Below are positions 41,845 through 45,403 of a DNA stretch of 45,403 nt, piece by piece. Position numbers and translations under genes: made by a program. Under the pieces are notes generated by a model. It had not been told where the DNA came from, made no database searches, and saw only the letters and a program-made list of their open reading frames with translations. The stretch is from Saccoglossus kowalevskii (lineage: Eukaryota > Hemichordata > Enteropneusta > Harrimaniidae), in NCBI RefSeq assembly GCF_000003605.2, contig NW_003133884.1:1-45403 (forward strand), in the 5' to 3' direction. Within the stretch, counting starts at the first letter, position 1. Every line of letters begins with the position of its first letter.

Positions 41845-42457
41845 TGCAATAATAATGACGTACAATAGCTATGGCGGCAGTAAAATTGGCGTACAGTAAC
41901 AATGAAGTGCAATAATAATGACGTACAATAGCTATGGGGGCAGTAAAATTGGCTTACAGTAACAATGAAGTGCAATAATAATGACGTACAATAGTTATGG
42001 GGGCAGTAAAATTGACGTACAGTAACAATGAAGTGCAATAATAATGACGTACAATAGCTATGGCGGCAGTAAAATTGGCGTACAGTAACAATGAAGTGCA
42101 ATAATAATGACGTACAATAGCTATGGGGGCAGTAAAATTGGCGTACAGTAATAATGAAGTGCAATAATAATGACGTACAATAGCTATGGGGGCAGTAAAA
42201 TTGGCTTACAGTAACAATGAAGTGCAATAATAATGACGTACAATAGCTATGAAGGGCAGTAAAATTGGGGTACAGTAACAATGAAGTGCAATAACAATGA
42301 CGTACAATAGCTATGGGGGCAGTAAAATTGGCGTACAGTATCAATGAAGTGCATTAACAATGATGTACAATAGCTCCGGGGGCAGTAAAAATGGCGTACA
42401 GTAACAATGAAGTGCAATAACAATGACGTACAATAGCTATGGGGGCAGTAAAATTGG
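41845..42457 (+). repeat. 613-bp block identical to 20,486-21,098
   Basis: Offset 21,359. The left limit is a private gaattgc in the middle copy (20,485), and the right limit is gggttac here (42,458). It carries the agctccggg marker at 42,372. After the block, this copy diverges into the 47-bp-monomer neighbourhood at 42.5-42.7 kb. Confidence 0.85.
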
Positions 42458-42682
42458 GTTACAGTAACAATGAAGTGCAATAACAATGGCGTACAATAGA
42501 TATGAAGGGCAGTAAAATTGGCGTACAGTATCAATGAAGTGCAATAATAGTGACGTACAATAGCTATGGCGGCAGTAAAATTGGCGTACAGTAACAATGA
42601 AGTGCAATAATAATGACGTACAATAGCTATGGGGGCAGTAAAATTGGCGTACAGTATCAATGAAGTGCAATAATAATGACGT

Positions 42683-42729
42683 ACAATAGCTATGGGGGCA
42701 GTAACAATGAAGTGCAATAATAATGACGT
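42683..42729 (+). repeat. 47-bp monomer lacking subunit A, second copy
   Basis: The B subunit begins at 42,699 directly after a short D subunit. The preceding monomers (caataatagtgacg, ggcgg, ggcgtac, gtatcaatgaagtgcaataat) match those before the 5.9-kb copy in order, so this is one deletion spread by later block copying over about 36.8 kb. The match ends downstream at gttatggg (gctatggg at 5.9 kb). Confidence 0.88.
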
Positions 42730-43889
42730 ACAATAGTTATGGGGGCAGTAAAATTGACGTACAGTAACAATGAAGTGTAATAATAATGACGTACAATAGC
42801 TATGGCGGCAGTAAAATTGGCTTACAGTAATAATGAAGTGCAATAATAATGACGTACAATAGCTATGGGGGCAGTAAAATTGGCTTACAGTAACAATGAA
42901 GTGCAATAATAATGACGTACAATAGCTATGGGGGCAGTAAAATTGGCTTATAGTAACAATGAAGTGCAATAACAATGACGTACAATAGCTATGGGGGCAG
43001 TAAAATTGGCTTACAGTAACAATGAAGTGCAATAATAATGACGTACAATAGCTATGGCGGCAGTAAAATTGGCGCACAGTAACAATGAAGTGCAATAATA
43101 ATGACGTATAATAGCTATGGGGGCAGTAAAATTGGCTTACAGTAACAATGAAGTGCAATAATAATGACGTACAATAGCTATGGCGGCAGTAAAATTGGCG
43201 TACAGTAACAATGAAGTGCAATAATAATGACGTACAATAGCTATGGGGGCAGTAAAATTGGCGTACAGTAACAATGAAGTGCAATAATAATGACGTACAA
43301 TAGCTATGGGGGCAGTAAAATTGGCTTACAGTAACAATGAAGTGCAATAATAATGACGTACAATAGTTATGGGGGCAGTAAAATTGACGTACAGTAACAA
43401 TGAAGTGTAATAATAATGACGTACAATAGCTATGGCGGCAGTAAAATTGGCGTACAGTAACAATGAAGTGCAATAATAATGACGTACAATAGCTATGGGG
43501 GCAGTAAAATTGGCTTACAGTAACAATGAAGTGCAATAATAATGACGTACAATAGCTATGGGGGCAGTAAAATTGGCGCACAGTAACAATGAAGTGCAAT
43601 AATAATGACGTATAATAGCTATGGGGGCAGTAAAATTGGCTTACAGTAACAATGAAGTGCAATAATAATGACGTACAATAGCTATGGCGGCAGTAAAATT
43701 GGCGTACAGTAACAATGAAGTGCAATAATAATGACGTACAATAGCTATGGGGGCAGTAAAATTGGCGTACAGTAACAATGAAGTGCAATAATAATGACGT
43801 ACAATAGCTATGGGGGCAGTAAAATTGGCTTACAGTAACAATGAAGTGCAATAATAATGACGTACAATAGTTATGGGGGCAGTAAAATT

Positions 43890-44135
43890 GACGTACAGTA
43901 ACAACGAAGTGCAATAATAATGACGTACAGTAGCTATGAAGGGCAGTAAAATTGGGGTACAGTAACAATGAAGTGCAATAATAATGACGTACAGTAGTTA
44001 TGAAGGGCAGTAAAATTGGGGTACAGTAACAATGAAGTGCAATAACAATGACGTACAATAGCTATGGGGGCAGTAAAATTGGCTTACAGTAACAATGAAG
44101 TGCAATAACAATGACGTACAATAGCTATGAAGGGC
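43890..44135 (+). repeat. Short 64-bp island near the right end
   Basis: Two or three gaaggg-type units (about 43,938, 44,002 and 44,128), preceded by taacaacgaag and cgtacagtagc, resemble the left end of the window and 25,240-25,330. Relative to the left end, two 64-bp units are missing: the alignment offset is 43,888 at the left marker but 43,760 from base 287 on. Confidence 0.75.
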
Positions 44136-44841
44136 AGTAAATTTGGCGTACAGTAACAATGAAGTGCAATAATAATGACGTACAATAGCTATGGGACAGT
44201 AAAATTGGCTCACAGTAACAATGAAGTGCAATAATAATGACGTACAATAGTTATGGGGGCAGTAAAATTGACGTACAGTAACAATGAAGTGCAATAATAA
44301 TGACGTACAATAGCTATGGCGGCACTAAAATTGGCGTACAGTAACAATGAAGTGCAATAATAATGACGTACAATAGCTATGGGGGCAGTAAAATTGGCTT
44401 ACAGTAACAATGAAGTGCAATAACAATGACGTACAATAGCTATAGGGGCAGTAAAATTGGCGTACAGTATCAATGAAGTGCATTAACAATGATGTACAAT
44501 AGCTCCGGGGGCAGTAAAAATGGCGTACAGTAACAATGAAGTGCAATAACAATGACGTACAATAGCTATGGGGGCAGTAAAATTGGCTTACATTAACAAT
44601 GAAGTGCAATAACAATGGCGTACAATAGCTATGAAGGGCAGTAAAATTGGCGTACAGTGACAATGAAGTGCAATAACGGTGACGTACAATAGCTATGGAG
44701 GCAGTAAAATTGGCGTACAGTAACAATGAAGTGCAATAACAATGACGTACAATAGCTATGGAGGGAAGTAAAATTGGCTTACAGTAACAATGAAGTGCAA
44801 TAACAATGACGTACAATAGCTATGGGGGCAGTAAAATTGGC
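44047..44841 (+). repeat. 795-bp duplicated block, right copy
   Basis: Identical to 287-1,081. After 44,841 this copy runs into diverged edge monomers (cgtacattaac, caataactatgacgtataat), whereas the left copy continues into typical array. The block therefore sits about 300 bases inside the right array boundary. It contains the agctccggg marker at 44,501. Confidence 0.93.
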
Positions 44842-45147
44842 GTACATTAACAATGAAGTGCAATAACTATGACGTATAATAGCTATGGAGGGCAGTAAAA
44901 TTGGCTTACAGTAACAATGAAGTGCAATAATAATGACGTACAATAGCTATGGGGGGCAGTAAAATTGGCTTACAGTAACAATGAAGTGCAATAATAATGA
45001 CGTACAATAGCTATGGAGGCAGTAAAATTGGCTTACAGTAACAATGAAGTGCAATAATAATGACGTACAATAGATATGGAGGGCAGTGAAATTGGCGTTC
45101 AGTAACAATGAAGTGAATTGACAATGACGTAAAATACCGATGGAGTA
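44842..45147 (+). repeat. Diverged edge of the array
   Basis: The last five or so monomers have increasing private changes: cgtacattaac, caataactatgacgtataat, gggggg, gatatggag, cagtgaaattgg, cgttcag, aagtgaattgac, cgtaaaatacc. The final recognisable subunits are C-like aattgacaatgacgta and D-like aaataccgatggagta, ending near 45,147. Four of the last five units have a 64-bp-type D (ggaggg or gggggg). Decay toward the edge is normal where unequal exchange homogenises an array interior. Confidence 0.85.
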
Positions 45148-45403
45148 TGGTGGACTGACTCAATGGTCTAGTAATATATCATGTCGTGACTAGTATATTA
45201 TGTATATCTAATGCATACGTATTTGTTGAGATTGAGCTGAGAATCACATATATTACCGATTCAACATTAGTGCATATAAGCCAAAACAAGTATCTGGTAT
45301 AGGGTACTATCATGAACAGTTGGTTAAAAAATAATATTTTCATGAAAAGTAGGGCCAGTAATAATGTTGTGTTCAAATCAAATTAAACAAATCAAGTCAA
45401 ATG
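45148..45403. other. AT-rich single-copy flank, nothing recognised
   Basis: This 256-base stretch has no similarity to the monomer that I can see and no telomeric repeat. A minus-strand open frame of 65 codons spans 45,179-45,376. It needs a TTG start, has a hydrophobic, low-complexity composition and no recognisable domain, so I do not call it a gene. A short inverted pair, taatata (45,172) and tatatta (45,194), is within chance expectation for such AT-rich sequence. Confidence 0.8.

Larger units (their letters stand above)
1..45147. repeat. 63/64-bp satellite DNA array, about 715 head-to-tail monomers
   Basis: The same roughly 63-base unit recurs without interruption and in one orientation, apart from a 50-N gap and two degraded patches. 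A typical monomer, read in four parts, is cagtaaaattggcgta, cagtaacaatgaagtg, caataataatgacgta, caatagctatggggg. By my count its consensus is about 38% GC with 16 G to 8 C and 25 A to 14 T, so the plus strand is purine-rich. Recurrent variants include ggcttac for ggcgtac, caataacaatg for caataataatg, gttatggg for gctatggg, gacgtac for ggcgtac after aaaatt, and ggcgg or ggtgg for ggggg. Lengths are mostly 63 bp; 64 bp results from gaaggg or ggaggg, 62 bp from gggg. No unique spacers lie between units. The family is not one I recognise. Position in the chromosome (centromeric, subtelomeric or interstitial) cannot be told from the sequence. Confidence 0.98.

Noticed and set aside
46-44816. Many minus-strand open frames (up to 633 codons) as a repetitive membrane or Cys/Tyr-rich protein family
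   Set aside because: They arise from the stop-poor 63-base period. 62-, 64- and 47-bp monomers shift the frame repeatedly, the starts fall inside repeats, and there is no non-repeat coding sequence at either end.
1-45147. CRISPR array
   Set aside because: Units are contiguous 63-64-base repeats with no unique spacers, no cas genes, and graded variants typical of satellite DNA.
1-45147. G-quadruplex array from the repeated ggggg runs
   Set aside because: One run per 63 bases is too widely spaced for a canonical intramolecular quadruplex.
1-45147. Centromere identity via a CENP-B box
   Set aside because: No sequence resembling the CENP-B box was seen; the monomer length alone does not indicate a centromere.
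45172-45200. Inverted repeat taatata/tatatta as a hairpin or terminator
   Set aside because: Seven AT-only bases in AT-rich sequence, readily expected by chance.
45179-45376. 65-codon minus-strand open frame in the flank
   Set aside because: TTG start, low-complexity hydrophobic composition in AT-rich DNA, no domain or supporting context.
45148-45403. Telomeric or subtelomeric end
   Set aside because: No telomere-type repeat is present in the flank or array; chromosome position cannot be inferred.

Overview
The window is almost entirely one tandem satellite DNA array. It runs from base 1, where it is already inside the array, to about 45,147. A 256-base AT-rich non-repetitive flank (45,148-45,403) follows. 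I found no gene, RNA gene, mobile element or CRISPR array that I can support. The array holds roughly 715 monomers, estimated as length divided by period. Most monomers are 63 bp, a minority are 64 bp and a few are 62 or 47 bp. A megasatellite-like array with no genes points to a eukaryotic chromosome (pericentromeric, subtelomeric or other heterochromatic block). I do not recognise the repeat family and cannot name the taxon.

Monomer architecture: each monomer resolves into four diverged 16-base subunits: A cagtaaaattggcgta, B cagtaacaatgaagtg, C caataataatgacgta, D caatagctatgaaggg. Seven of the 16 positions are invariant across all four (ca.ta....tg..g). In 63-bp monomers, D is one base shorter (caatagctatggggg). 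The 64-bp form is therefore exactly 4 x 16, and the dominant 63-bp form looks like a one-base-deletion derivative that took over the array. Two 47-bp monomers have lost exactly one subunit (A).

Larger-scale structure: the array is a mosaic of variant monomers copied in blocks. Examples are a 795-bp block that is identical near both ends (287-1,081 and 44,047-44,841), a block family near 5.0, 20.6, 39.9 and 42.0 kb, a 441-bp seven-monomer tandem at 36.3-37.3 kb, and a 252-bp spaced variant pair seen three times. 64-bp monomers cluster in islands (1-300, 17.78-18.18 kb, 24.96-25.44 kb, 43.9-44.1 kb) and at the right edge, where monomers also become diverged before the array ends.

Assembly quality: there is a 50-N gap (22,700-22,749), two strongly degraded patches (about 32,870-33,030 and 37,350-37,610), and several clusters of single-base indels that look like read-end or consensus errors.

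Coding: the minus strand carries very long stop-free stretches encoding a 21-residue repeat. These follow from the 63-bp period and from the rarity of TTA/CTA/TCA on the plus strand. Monomers of 62, 64 and 47 bp break the frame throughout, so I do not call them genes.
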